A stretch of DNA of 64,000 bases. Source: Gemmobacter fulvus (GTDB taxonomy: Bacteria > Pseudomonadota > Alphaproteobacteria > Rhodobacterales > Rhodobacteraceae). Below are positions 46,271 to 55,092 of the stretch, one piece after another; positions within the stretch are counted from its first letter, which is position 1, and every line of letters begins with the position of its first letter. Where the stretch lies: NCBI RefSeq assembly GCF_018798885.1, contig NZ_CP076361.1:3191501-3255500 (forward strand). Direction: 5' to 3'. The notes below the pieces were generated by a model. That model was not told the origin of the DNA, did no database searches, and was given only the letters and a program-made list of their open reading frames with translations. Position numbers and translations under genes: made by a program.

Positions 46271-46873
46271 ATGGCGGAACGCAAACTCAATGGCGGCTTG
46301 AAGGCGGCGCTGGAATATGGCCCGATCCTTGCCTTCTTCATCGGCTACCTGCAACTGAAGGATCAGGTGATCTCCATCGCGGGCACCGACTATTCCGGGT
46401 TTCTGGTGGTCACGGCGCTGTTCATCCCGTTGATGGTGCTGACCACCGGCCTGCTCTGGGCGCTGACCGGCAGCCTGTCGCGGATGCAACTCGCCACCGT
46501 GGTTCTGGTGGTGGTGTTCGGCGGCCTCTCGGTCTGGTTGCAGGACGAGCGGTTCTTCAAGATGAAACCGACGATGATCTATCTGCTGTTCGCGGGCGTG
46601 CTGGGCTTTGGGCTGATGCGCGGGCAGAGCTATCTGCGGTCGGTCATGGGGGAAACCCTGCCGATGCGGGACGAGGGCTGGATGATCCTGACCAAGCGCA
46701 TCGCGTTGTTTTTCCTCGCGCTTGCCATCACCAACGAGGTGATCTGGCGCAGCCTGTCCACCGATGCCTGGGTGAATTTCAAGACCTTCGGCCTGACCGC
46801 CGCGATGTTCGCGTTTTTCCTGAGCCAGGGCCGTCTGCTGCAAACCTACGGCATTGAAAAAGACAAGGTCTAA
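46271..46873 (+). CDS. yciB: Inner membrane-spanning protein YciB (septation protein A family)
   Basis: This 200-residue protein has five or six membrane helices, with the family pattern LEYGPILAFFIGYL, TVVLVVVFGGLSVWLQDERFFKMKPT and ALAITNEVIWRSLSTDAWVNFK. The family (IspZ/YciB) influences cell-envelope synthesis and division; the mechanism is unknown. It ends the ftsY run. Confidence 0.94.
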   Translation: MAERKLNGGLKAALEYGPILAFFIGYLQLKDQVISIAGTDYSGFLVVTALFIPLMVLTTGLLWALTGSLSRMQLATVVLVVVFGGLSVWLQDERFFKMKPTMIYLLFAGVLGFGLMRGQSYLRSVMGETLPMRDEGWMILTKRIALFFLALAITNEVIWRSLSTDAWVNFKTFGLTAAMFAFFLSQGRLLQTYGIEKDKV

Positions 46874-46880
46874 GCCGCAG

Positions 46881-46902
46881 AGGGGCCGGGTTTGCGGCCC
46901 CT
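46881..46902 (+). terminator. Hairpin after yciB
   Basis: AGGGGCCG and CGGCCCCT pair (8 bp) around GGTTTG, 7 bases past the yciB stop. There is no U-run; it probably ends or protects the transcript with other factors. Confidence 0.45.
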
Positions 46903-46944
46903 CCGCCGCCCGCAAGATCGCCTGCATTTTTCCGCAGAACCGCT

Positions 46945-46973
46945 CTTGCGTGCTATGCCGGACTTGTCTAAAC
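46945..46973 (+). promoter_or_regulatory. Possible promoter of tRNA-Gln
   Basis: CTTGCG and CTAAAC are 17 bases apart, with 13 bases from the -10 to the tRNA 5' end. The -35 resembles that of tRNA-Asn; the -10 is weak. Confidence 0.4.
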
Positions 46974-46986
46974 ACCCGCTCACGGT

Positions 46987-47061
<75 letters not shown>

Positions 47062-47071
47062 AACGGAATTT

Positions 47072-47107
47072 CCAGCACATTCTGATCTGCCAGCACACCC
47101 TGATCTG
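47072..47107. repeat. Tandem 18-bp repeat just 3' of tRNA-Gln
   Basis: CCAGCACATTCTGATCTG is followed at once by CCAGCACACCCTGATCTG, 16 of 18 bases identical. It starts 10 bases after the tRNA CCA end. It may be a scar of insertion or slippage; no integrase gene is near. Confidence 0.6.
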
Positions 47108-47158
47108 ACGGTGCAGGCGAACGGGCAGGGGGCTGCCCATCCGCCGCGCAGGGCCGCT

Positions 47159-47920
47159 TCACATCCGCATCAGCAAGCCGCCATCCACCGCGAGTTCGAT
47201 GCCGGTGATATAGCTCGCCGCATCCGACAGCAGGAACAGCGTGGCATTGGCCATGTCTTGCGCCGTTCCGATCCGGCCCAGCGGCGCATAATCGGCAACA
47301 GCTTTCAGCACATCATCACTGTCCCAGCGGGCCTGAAGCGGGGTCAGCGTCATGCCCGGACAGACCGCGTTCGAACGGATGCCCTCGGCGGCCAGCTGCA
47401 TCGCCAGCGATTTGGACAGGGCACAGACCCCGGCCTTGGAGGCCTGATAGGCGTCCTGCGGCTTGGGGTCGCCACGATACCATTGCACGGTCGAAAAATG
47501 CACCATCGCGCCGCCCCGCCCGGTCTTGCGCATGAACGGAACGGCGGCGCGCGCGGTCAGCGCCACGGCGCGCAGGTTGATCGCGAACACCTGATCCCAG
47601 ACCGCCATATCCATGTCGAGCGCCGAGGCATCCCGCCCGAACCACAGCACGCCCGCCACATTGGCCAGATAATCAATGCCGCCCCGCGCCGTGCCTGCCG
47701 CGGTGATGGTGGTGGTCACGAATTCCGCATCGGACAGATCGCCCTGACAATAGGCCAGCCGATCGCCGAATCCGCCCAGACTATCTGGCCGGGGTTTGAG
47801 GTCGATGCCCGTCACGCTGGCCCCGGCGGCCAGCAGCGCCAGCGTGATCGCTTCGCCCATGCCGCCGCCTGCGCCGGTGACAACGGCGTGTCGCCCGGTG
47901 AAATCATAGCTGATCATCAT
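47159..47920 (-). CDS. SDR family oxidoreductase
   Basis: This 253-residue classical short-chain dehydrogenase has the cofactor loop TGAGGGMGE (about 14-22), a GIDLK turn that suggests NAD, NVAGV, the catalytic Ser in HFSTVQW and YQASK with the catalytic Tyr and Lys. PGMTLTPL and the C-terminal ITGIELAVDGG are present. It oxidises an alcohol or reduces a ketone. It is divergent from the aldehyde dehydrogenase, with a 22-bp inverted repeat between them, and may supply the alcohol-to-aldehyde step of the pathway proposed here. GGAAGG lies 5 bases before the ATG at 47920. Confidence 0.92.
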   Translation of the reverse strand: MMISYDFTGRHAVVTGAGGGMGEAITLALLAAGASVTGIDLKPRPDSLGGFGDRLAYCQGDLSDAEFVTTTITAAGTARGGIDYLANVAGVLWFGRDASALDMDMAVWDQVFAINLRAVALTARAAVPFMRKTGRGGAMVHFSTVQWYRGDPKPQDAYQASKAGVCALSKSLAMQLAAEGIRSNAVCPGMTLTPLQARWDSDDVLKAVADYAPLGRIGTAQDMANATLFLLSDAASYITGIELAVDGGLLMRM

Positions 47921-48041
47921 GTCATCCTTCCCTGTTCCGGCCCCGTCTTGCACCGCAGGCCTGGCTTGTGACCGGGCCGCGCGGGCCGTGCCGGGGCCGA
48001 GATTACGCGCTTTTGGATGGTCATCAAGCCTATTTGGAAAA

Positions 48042-48063
48042 AAGTTGCTAAAATAGAAAACTT
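48042..48063. promoter_or_regulatory. 22-bp AT-rich inverted repeat, candidate operator (site 1)
   Basis: The half-sites AAGTT and AACTT flank a 12-base spacer GCTAAAATAGAA. The same arrangement, with AAATT/AATTT and spacer GCGATTTTAGAA, occurs on the minus strand at 57136-57157. Sixteen of 22 positions agree, and the changed half-site base is changed symmetrically. It lies between the divergent SDR and aldehyde dehydrogenase genes. Confidence 0.55.
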
Positions 48064-48131
48064 ATATACGATTATGGCAGGTTCAGAAAACCGTGACGCC
48101 ACAGACCCCGAGTGAGACAAGGCAAATTCTG

Positions 48132-49514
48132 ATGACACATGACGTATTTTCGGTGATTTCCCCGGTGGACGGGTCGCTTTACCTGTCGCGCCCCTATGCC
48201 AGTGCGCCCGAGATCGCGGCAAAGCTGGCAGCGGCGCGCGCGGCGGTGAAACCGTGGCGGCAGGTGCCGCTGGCCGAGCGGGTGGCGCTGGTGCAGCGGT
48301 TCGGGGCCGAAATGTCGGCGCGGGCCGAGGCTTTGGCCGAAGCGGTGACATGGGGCATCGGGCGTCCGCGCTGGCAGGCGGACGAGACGCCGCGCCTTGC
48401 GCTGGTCGGGGATCTGCTGGCACAGACGGCGGCGGTGACGCTGGCCGATACGCCGTTTGAAAGTGACGATACCGTCCGCCGCTTTGCGCGCCCGGTGCCG
48501 GGCGGTCTGCATCTGTCGATCTGTGCCTGGAACTATCCGACCGCGATGCTGGGCTATCTGGTCAGCCAGCCGCTGATCGCGGGCAATGTGGTGATCCTGA
48601 AGCACTCGCCGCAGACCCCGGTCATTGCCGAGCTGGCAGAAGAGGCCTGGCGCGCGGCGGGCGGGCCTGCGGGGGCGTTCCAGATGCTGCATCTGTCCCA
48701 CGCCGATGCGGAACGGGCGATTGCGGCGGGGCAGTTCGATGCGGTGAATTTCATCGGCTCGGTCGCTGGCGGCAAACGCTTGCATGCGGCGGCGGGGGGC
48801 ACCATGACAACGGTGCATCTGGAACTGGGCGGCAAGGATCCGGCCTATATCCGCGCCGATGCGGATATTGACCGGCTGGTGGCCGATATTGCCGAAGGTT
48901 GTTTCTCCAATGCCGGGCAAAGCTGCTGTTCGGTGGAGCGGATCTATGTCGACCGCAGGGTGCAGGCCCGCTTTACCGAGGCGCTGCTGGCCGAGGCGCA
49001 GAAATGGACCATCGGCCATCCGGTGCAGGACAAGGCGATGATCGGCCCGGTGGTGCATGCGGCGGCGGCACAGCGGATCCGCGACCAGATCGCGCAGGCG
49101 GTGGCGGCAGGCGGGCGTGCGCTGATCGGTGCCAGCTGCGATCTGGGTGCGGCCTATGTGCCTGCCGAAGTTCTTGTCGATCTGGATCATGGCATGTCGA
49201 TCATGCGCGACGAATTGTTTGGCCCGGTGGCGGCCATTCAGGCGGTATCGGGCGATGATGAGGCGATTACCCTGATGAATGACAGCCAATATGGCCTGTC
49301 GGCCAGCATCTGGACCGAGGATGAGGCGCGCGGGCTGGCGCTGCTGGATCAGGTGGAGGCCGGAACGGTATACCTGAACCGCTGTGATCATGCCGACCTC
49401 TATCTGCCCTGGGGCGGGGTCAAGGACTCCGGGCTGGGGCGCACCAACGGGCGGGTGGGACTGCTGGAGGCGACGGCAGCCAAGGCCTTTCATGTGCGCC
49501 GCACGCTGGGCTGA
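48132..49514 (+). CDS. NAD(P)-dependent aldehyde dehydrogenase
   Basis: This 460-residue ALDH has catalytic Cys265 in NAGQSCCSVER, general base Glu231 in LELGGKDP and CAWNYPTAM for the cofactor site. It oxidises an aldehyde to the acid. The ATG at 48132 is chosen (AAGG upstream); an upstream GTG would add 13 residues. It is followed after 4 bases by the N-formylglutamate-amidohydrolase-like gene and then the XRE-cupin regulator. Confidence 0.94.
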   Translation: MTHDVFSVISPVDGSLYLSRPYASAPEIAAKLAAARAAVKPWRQVPLAERVALVQRFGAEMSARAEALAEAVTWGIGRPRWQADETPRLALVGDLLAQTAAVTLADTPFESDDTVRRFARPVPGGLHLSICAWNYPTAMLGYLVSQPLIAGNVVILKHSPQTPVIAELAEEAWRAAGGPAGAFQMLHLSHADAERAIAAGQFDAVNFIGSVAGGKRLHAAAGGTMTTVHLELGGKDPAYIRADADIDRLVADIAEGCFSNAGQSCCSVERIYVDRRVQARFTEALLAEAQKWTIGHPVQDKAMIGPVVHAAAAQRIRDQIAQAVAAGGRALIGASCDLGAAYVPAEVLVDLDHGMSIMRDELFGPVAAIQAVSGDDEAITLMNDSQYGLSASIWTEDEARGLALLDQVEAGTVYLNRCDHADLYLPWGGVKDSGLGRTNGRVGLLEATAAKAFHVRRTLG

Positions 49515-49518
49515 TCTG

Positions 49519-50304
49519 ATGCAGTTGCCCCCGAACATGGTGGCGGCACTGGCGGCAGAGGCCGCCGAGGTGCTGCGGCCCGCAGCGGCCAGCCCGTTGT
49601 TGCTGCTGTGCGAACATGCGGGGGCAAGGGTGCCTGCCCCCTGGGGCGGGCTGGGCCTGCCCCCGGCGCTTCTTGACACGCATTATGCCTATGACCCGGG
49701 AGTGGACGGGCTGACCCGCGTGCTGTCGGCGCGGCTGGAGGCCCCGGCGGTGCTGGCGCGCTATTCCCGCATCTTTCTGGATTACAACCGCTTTCCCGAA
49801 GACTGGGACCATATCCGCCCCGATCTGGGCGGCATTCCGGTGCCCGCCAATCTGCGGATCAGCGCGGCGGAACGGACGCTGCGCCGGGCGATTGCCGCAA
49901 CCCCGCTGGATCAGGCAATCCGGCCGCTGTTGCCGGGGCGGCGGGCGGTGGTCTCGGTGCATTCCTTCACCCCGGTGATGGCGGGCGATCATCGTGCGGT
50001 GGATATCGGCGTGCTGTGGCGGCAGGACAGCGGCTTTGTCCGCGCGGTGCTGGCCGCATTGCACGGGCGCGCTGCGGGCCTTGGCCTGCGCATCGGTGAC
50101 AATGCCCCCTATGACTGGCGCCGCGTAGTGGCTTACAGCCTTCAGGCGCATGCGCTGGACCGGGGTCTTCCCTGTTTTTATCTGGAGGTGAACAACGCGC
50201 TGTTTTCCGATCCGGCAACTTCTGAAACCATCGCAACGCTGATTGCGGATGTACTGGCGGCGGCGCTGAGCGCACTGCCCGATGCGGGGCGCGAACCGAG
50301 GTGA
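49519..50304 (+). CDS. N-formylglutamate amidohydrolase family protein
   Basis: This 261-residue protein has the family marks LLLCEHAGARVPAPW, THYAYDPGVDG, YSRIFLDYNRFPEDW and VVSVHSFTPVM. The named enzyme (HutG type) releases formate from N-formylglutamate in histidine breakdown. No hut gene is nearby. In this setting it may instead cut an N- or gamma-linked glutamyl amide. That is inference from position only. Confidence 0.88.
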   Translation: MQLPPNMVAALAAEAAEVLRPAAASPLLLLCEHAGARVPAPWGGLGLPPALLDTHYAYDPGVDGLTRVLSARLEAPAVLARYSRIFLDYNRFPEDWDHIRPDLGGIPVPANLRISAAERTLRRAIAATPLDQAIRPLLPGRRAVVSVHSFTPVMAGDHRAVDIGVLWRQDSGFVRAVLAALHGRAAGLGLRIGDNAPYDWRRVVAYSLQAHALDRGLPCFYLEVNNALFSDPATSETIATLIADVLAAALSALPDAGREPR

Positions 50305-50371
50305 GACGGCTGGATTTCAACATCCTTTGCGTGTAAGTTCCTTGAAATCATCACTCAAACCGGAAGGTTGC

Positions 50372-50962
50372 ATGGCGAGCGAACTGGGCGAGACGATCCG
50401 GCAGACCCGCAAGCGGCTCAAGCTCACCCTGCGGGATCTGAGCGAGCGGTCGGGCCTGACGGTGTCGCAGCTTTCCAAACTGGAAAACGGCAAGCAGCGC
50501 ATTTCCGTCGATCTGGCGTTGAAAATCGCGGGCGTGTTGCAGGTGCCTGTCACCTCGTTCCTGGCCGCGCCGCGCCCGATGCCGCAGGCGCGGCGCTCCA
50601 TCACGCGGGCGGGCGAGGGCACGCGCCATGAAACCCAGGGGCTGGTGTTCGAGGTGCTATGCAGCGATTTCCGCGACAAGAGCAGCCTGTTCTGGAATGT
50701 CACGGTGACCGGGCGCAGTCTGGACGAGACGGGCGGCTGGCGCTCACATTCCGGCGAGGAATTCGTGCAGGTTCTGTCGGGCACGCTGGAACTGCACACC
50801 CGCCATTACGAACCGCTGGTGCTGAACACCGGCGACAGCCTGCTGTTCGATGGCGAAATGGAACATGGTTATGTCTGCCTTGGCGCGGGCCCTGCGCGCC
50901 TGTTCATGTCCAACTCCATGCAGCGAACCATGCTTTATCCGCTGCCCGACGCGCAGGGGTGA
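50372..50962 (+). CDS. XRE-cupin transcriptional regulator (PuuR-like)
   Basis: This 196-residue regulator has an N-terminal XRE helix-turn-helix (about 8-62), with TLRDLSERSGLTVSQLSKLENGK. A C-terminal cupin_2 domain (about 115-190) has SHSGEEFVQVLSGTLELH and TGDSLLFDGEMEHGY. Regulators of this build, such as PuuR, sense small amines or acids. It is the last gene of the ALDH run and converges on the ligase/transporter run, so it is the obvious candidate to bind the paired 22-bp sites. GGAAGG precedes the ATG at 50372. Confidence 0.92.
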   Translation: MASELGETIRQTRKRLKLTLRDLSERSGLTVSQLSKLENGKQRISVDLALKIAGVLQVPVTSFLAAPRPMPQARRSITRAGEGTRHETQGLVFEVLCSDFRDKSSLFWNVTVTGRSLDETGGWRSHSGEEFVQVLSGTLELHTRHYEPLVLNTGDSLLFDGEMEHGYVCLGAGPARLFMSNSMQRTMLYPLPDAQG

Positions 50963-50969
50963 GGCGCAG

Positions 50970-50993
50970 CCCGGCACGCACTGACGTGCCGGG
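50970..50993. terminator. Hairpin between convergent runs
   Basis: CCCGGCACG pairs with CGTGCCGGG (9 bp) around CACTGA, placed between the XRE-cupin stop and the ligase stop. No U-run is present on either strand. It probably separates the two converging transcripts. Confidence 0.5.
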
Positions 50994-51005
50994 GGCCAAG
51001 GCGGA

Positions 51006-52397
51006 TCAGACGAAGTAGCGTTGCCATTCAAAGTCGGTGATGTGCTGCGCGGCCCAGGTGTCGAAGGCGGCGATCTCGTTGCGGCGGCTGTCGGCATAAT
51101 GGCTGCGGAACGCGGTGCCGAAGGCCTCGGCGCAGAAGTCGGAGGCGGCGAAATCCTCGACCGCCGCGGCCAGAGTCGATTGCAGCGGCACGGCCCCCGG
51201 CCCTATGGCCGCCCCCGGCTGTGCGGCGGGCGGGATCAGCGCCTTTTCAATGCCTTCCGCCCCGGCGGCCAGCATCGCCGCCAGCGTCAGATAGGGGTTC
51301 ACATCCGCCCCCGGCACCCGATGTTCAAACCGGCAGGCCGAGGCCGATGGCGTGGTGATGGTGCGGATGGCGGCGGTGCGGTTCTCATACCCCCAGGAGA
51401 CATCCTGCGGCGACCACGCGCCCCGGTCAAACCGGCGGTAGGAATTGATGGTGGGCCGGAACATCACATGTGTCTCGCGCATCCGGTGCAGCAGGCCTGC
51501 CAGGAACTGCTGCCCCACCGGCGACAGCGCATTGACCCCCGCCGCCAGCACCGGCACATCGCCCTGCCACAGGCTGATATGGTGATGCGCGCCACAGGCG
51601 CTTTCTTTGCCCGGAGGCTGGAACCGCGTCATGAAGGTAGCAACCAGCCCGCGTTCGGCGCAAAGTTCGCGCAGATGCAGCTTGGCCCGCACCGCATCAT
51701 CCGCCGCCTCGACCGCAGGTTTTGGCGTCAGGGCGAATTCATACATGCCATAGCCATATTCCGTCACAAACGAGGCGACGCCGATGCCGAGCGACTCCAT
51801 CCGGCGCATGAATTCGCTCACCAGATCCTGATAGTCGCCGCTGCGCACCAGATCGTAATTCACCAGAGAATGCCCCCAGGGTTGCAGCTCGCGGTAGCGG
51901 CCCTTCTGCATCAGCGCGTGATCGGCATGGAAGATGCCGAACTCATATTCCAGCGCCACCTTGGCCGTATAGCCCAGCTTGCGCAGCCGCGCGTCGGCCT
52001 GCGCCAGAACATGCCGGGGATCCACGGGGCAGGGGCTGCCGTCGAGCATGTAGCCATTGGCGATGACCGAGGCGGTATCGCGCCGCCAGCCATGTTGCCG
52101 GATCGAGGCCGGGTCGGCCACTGCCTGAATATTCGGATAGCCGTTGCCATCATTGGCGATGGCTGCGGAAAAGGCGGTATCGCCGATCGGCTGGCCATCG
52201 CCATGCGACACGCAATAGAGGATGCCGTTCAGCGCATCGCCCGAGGCCGAGAGTTTCAGCGGGGTGATCTTGGATCGGAACCCCCCCGACATATCCACCA
52301 TATGGCTGTGCAGGAACTGCACGCCAGCGGCCTTGAGCCGGTTGTACTGCTCGTCATAGGCCGGGGCAAACGCCGCCGTCTGTTCGGCAAGATTCAT
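51006..52397 (-). CDS. Glutamine synthetase family ligase (gamma-glutamyl-amine synthetase type)
   Basis: This 463-residue protein has a GlnA-type fold: an N-terminal beta-Grasp part with SHMVDMSGGFRSKITP, the metal site LEYEFGIF, ACGAHHHISLW and NSYRRF. SWGYENRTAAIR and FEHRVPGADVNPYLTLAAML complete the nucleotide site. Members clustered with XRE-cupin regulators, ALDHs and transporters ligate glutamate to amines (putrescine, isopropylamine, ethanolamine, methylamide). Here it ends a run with a Liv-type transporter, pointing to an imported amine or amino compound. The substrate is open. Confidence 0.9.
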   Translation of the reverse strand: MNLAEQTAAFAPAYDEQYNRLKAAGVQFLHSHMVDMSGGFRSKITPLKLSASGDALNGILYCVSHGDGQPIGDTAFSAAIANDGNGYPNIQAVADPASIRQHGWRRDTASVIANGYMLDGSPCPVDPRHVLAQADARLRKLGYTAKVALEYEFGIFHADHALMQKGRYRELQPWGHSLVNYDLVRSGDYQDLVSEFMRRMESLGIGVASFVTEYGYGMYEFALTPKPAVEAADDAVRAKLHLRELCAERGLVATFMTRFQPPGKESACGAHHHISLWQGDVPVLAAGVNALSPVGQQFLAGLLHRMRETHVMFRPTINSYRRFDRGAWSPQDVSWGYENRTAAIRTITTPSASACRFEHRVPGADVNPYLTLAAMLAAGAEGIEKALIPPAAQPGAAIGPGAVPLQSTLAAAVEDFAASDFCAEAFGTAFRSHYADSRRNEIAAFDTWAAQHITDFEWQRYFV

Positions 52398-52413
52398 CAT
52401 GGACTCCCGTTGG

Positions 52414-53475
52414 TCAGCGTTTTGTCCCGGTCCGCCGCAGCGCACGGGACAGCATTTCATCAAGTTCATAAGGCCCGCACAGGCCTTGCGGGCGCAGCGC
52501 CATGCACAGCACGATCACCGCACCCAGCGCGACGCCGGACAGGCCCAGCATCGCGGGCAGGGTCAGGCCGCCGATGGTCACGCCGGATTCCAGGCTGCGG
52601 ATCAGCTCCAGCCCGATGGACAGCAGCAAGGCGCCCGCCATCGCCCCCGTCACCGTGCCCATGCCACCAAGGATCAGCATGGCAAGCGTCAGGAACACCT
52701 GTTGGAAATAGAACAGCCTGGGGCTGATCGTGCCGGTGAAGCTGGCATAAAGCACGCCCGCCGTGCCGCAGATCAGCGCCGAAATCAGCCAGGACTGGCG
52801 GCGCAGGGCGCGGGCGTCGATGGCCAGTGCCTCGGCGGCCTGCGGGTTCTGCGCGGTGGCGCGCAGTTGCAGGCCATTCGGGCTTTCGCGGAACAGCCGT
52901 GCCACCACGATGGCCAGCACCGCGCCCGCCATCACCAGCGGCAGCCCGGCCACCTGCGGGATGCCGAAGAAGCCCTGATTGCCTTTGAACAGCGCGGGCC
53001 AATGCAGGAACATCGAATGGATGATGATCAGGAAGGCAAGGCTGACAATCGTCGCCGCCACCCCGGACAGCCGCGCGATGACGCGGCCACTGATCACGGC
53101 GAGGAGGGCCACGACCGCAAGCGTGAGGGCAGCGGCCACCGCCGGCGGCAGGGCAATCTGCGCCAGCCCGAGCGGGGCATGCGGGATCGACAGCTTTTTC
53201 ATCGCCACCGGCGTGGCAAGGATGGCCATGCCATAGGCCCCCAGACCGACAAAGGCGCTGTGGCCCAGATGCGCAACACCGGAATTGCCCATGAAGACCT
53301 GTAGCCCGACCACGATCATCAGATTGAGCGCCGCCGCCGCCGCCAGATGCTGCTGATAGGTGGGCGCGAAGGCCATGACTGCCAGTCCGATCAGCACCAG
53401 CGGCACGGCGGTGATCAGCCCGCCGCGCAGCCCGCGCATCATCCACGACCCGGAGGGAGATAGGTCTGCCATCAT
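52414..53475 (-). CDS. Branched-chain amino acid type ABC transporter permease LivM
   Basis: This 353-residue permease has about eight to ten membrane helices and the LivM signature NSGVAHLGHSAFVGLGAYG. FFGIPQVAGLP and LRATAQNPQAAEALAID form the region contacting the ATPase. It overlaps the LivH stop by one base with AAGGAG upstream. It works with LivH, LivF, LivG and the binding protein of the same run. Confidence 0.92.
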   Translation of the reverse strand: MMADLSPSGSWMMRGLRGGLITAVPLVLIGLAVMAFAPTYQQHLAAAAALNLMIVVGLQVFMGNSGVAHLGHSAFVGLGAYGMAILATPVAMKKLSIPHAPLGLAQIALPPAVAAALTLAVVALLAVISGRVIARLSGVAATIVSLAFLIIIHSMFLHWPALFKGNQGFFGIPQVAGLPLVMAGAVLAIVVARLFRESPNGLQLRATAQNPQAAEALAIDARALRRQSWLISALICGTAGVLYASFTGTISPRLFYFQQVFLTLAMLILGGMGTVTGAMAGALLLSIGLELIRSLESGVTIGGLTLPAMLGLSGVALGAVIVLCMALRPQGLCGPYELDEMLSRALRRTGTKR

Positions 53476-54374
53476 CAGAACTCCTTGTCGCCCAGCTCGC
53501 GCCGCGACCCGAACAGCCCCTCGGGGCGATAGACGAGGATCATCGTCACGATCACATAGGTCAGCGCCTCTTTCAGCCCGCCCAGCTCCTGGGGCAGCAG
53601 CGTCAGCAGCCCGACCTCGATGAAGCCCAGAAGCATCCCACCCGCCGCCGCCCCCATCAGAGAGCCAAAGCCGCCGATCACGCAGGCAACAAAGGCCTTG
53701 AGCACCAGCGCGAACCCCATGTCCGGGGTCACGCCGCCGCGCCGGGCAAGGATGAACACACAGGCCACCCCCGCCAGCGCGCCCGAGATGGCAAAGGCGG
53801 CAGCAATCACCCTGTTGGCGCGGATGCCCATCAGCCGCACGGTGGAAAAGTCGCGCGCCGCTGCGCGCATCGCAATCCCCATGGTGGAGCGGTTGAGAAA
53901 GAGCACCAGCGCGCCGATGGCGAGGCTCGCCGCCAGCAGCTCCAGCACCTGTAACGATGACACGGCAAACGGCCCCAGATGCCAGGTGGTGTTCAGCCCG
54001 TTCAACAGGGAAAAGGCCTGCGGGCGGGGCGAGATCAGCAGCTGGAACAGGTTCTGCAAGATGATGCTGACCCCGAAAGCCGTCAGCATGCCGGTGGTGG
54101 TCGGCGCGTTGCGCACGGGCCGGAAGGCCACCCGTTCCAGCAAGACCGAAACGGCGGCGGCGGCGGTGATCGCCAGAAGAACCACAAAGGCCGGCGAAGA
54201 CAGGCCCAGCCCCGCCGCCAGAAACACCGCATAGGCCGAAGCGCCGATCACCTCGCCATGCGCGAAATTGACCAGCCCCATGATCGAAAAGATCACCGCA
54301 AGCCCCAGCGCCACCAGCGCATATTCGGCCCCGAAGGCGAGGGCATTCAGAAATTGCTGGACGAGATATTCCAT
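53475..54374 (-). CDS. Branched-chain amino acid type ABC transporter permease LivH
   Basis: This 299-residue permease has the LivH signature LVALGLAVIFSIMGLVNFAHGEV near the N-terminus and MRAAARDFSTVRLMGI as the ATPase-contact segment. About eight membrane helices are present. It is coupled to livM (ATGA overlap) and starts 7 bases after livF. Confidence 0.93.
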   Translation of the reverse strand: MEYLVQQFLNALAFGAEYALVALGLAVIFSIMGLVNFAHGEVIGASAYAVFLAAGLGLSSPAFVVLLAITAAAAVSVLLERVAFRPVRNAPTTTGMLTAFGVSIILQNLFQLLISPRPQAFSLLNGLNTTWHLGPFAVSSLQVLELLAASLAIGALVLFLNRSTMGIAMRAAARDFSTVRLMGIRANRVIAAAFAISGALAGVACVFILARRGGVTPDMGFALVLKAFVACVIGGFGSLMGAAAGGMLLGFIEVGLLTLLPQELGGLKEALTYVIVTMILVYRPEGLFGSRRELGDKEF

Positions 54375-54381
54375 GCCTGCC

Positions 54382-55089
54382 TCACGATCCCAGATACAGC
54401 GCCATCAGATCGGATCCGGCAAGATCGGCCGGTGGACCCGCGAAAGAGATCTGGCCGGTGCCCAGAATATACACCCGGTCGGCATGGCGCATCGCCTGCG
54501 CCGCGTTCTGTTCGACCACCAGCACCGTCAGCCCCTCGGCCTTCAGCTGGCCGATGAAATCGAAGATCCGCGCCACGATCATCGGCGCAAGGCCAAGCGA
54601 GGGTTCATCCAGCACCAACAGGCGCGGGCGGGACATCATGGCGCGGGCAATCGCCAGCATCTGCTGCTCGCCACCCGACAGGGTGCCTGCAAGCTGGTCG
54701 ATCCGCTCGGCCAGCACCGGAAACAGCGCCAGATAGCGGTCCATATCCGCGCGCACGCCCTTGGGGTCGCGCCGCATCGCGGCCCCGAGGCGCAGGTTTT
54801 CGGCCACCGTCAGATTGACGAAGATGCGCCGTCCTTCGGGCGATACCGCGATGCCTTTGGCCATGCGCGCCTCGGTGGGCAGGCGCGAGATGTCGGTGCC
54901 TTCTAGCACCACGCGCCCGCTGGCCGGGATCAGCCCGGAAATCGCCCCGATGGTCGATGTCTTGCCTGCGCCATTGGGGCCAAGCAGGGCCACCAGCTCG
55001 CCCGTGCCGATGTGCAGATCCAACCCCTGCACGGCACAGATCGCGCCGTAGCTGACCCGCACCCCCTCAAGACGCAGCATGTCGGCCAT
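54382..55089 (-). CDS. ABC transporter ATP-binding protein LivF
   Basis: This 235-residue ATPase has Walker A LLGPNGAGKTS, signature LSGGEQQMLAIARAM and Walker B LLVLDEPSLGLAP. The segment VSPEGRRIFVNLTVAENL is typical of LivF. It lies 3 bases after the binding-protein gene. Confidence 0.94.
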   Translation of the reverse strand: MADMLRLEGVRVSYGAICAVQGLDLHIGTGELVALLGPNGAGKTSTIGAISGLIPASGRVVLEGTDISRLPTEARMAKGIAVSPEGRRIFVNLTVAENLRLGAAMRRDPKGVRADMDRYLALFPVLAERIDQLAGTLSGGEQQMLAIARAMMSRPRLLVLDEPSLGLAPMIVARIFDFIGQLKAEGLTVLVVEQNAAQAMRHADRVYILGTGQISFAGPPADLAGSDLMALYLGS

Positions 55090-55092
55090 GGC

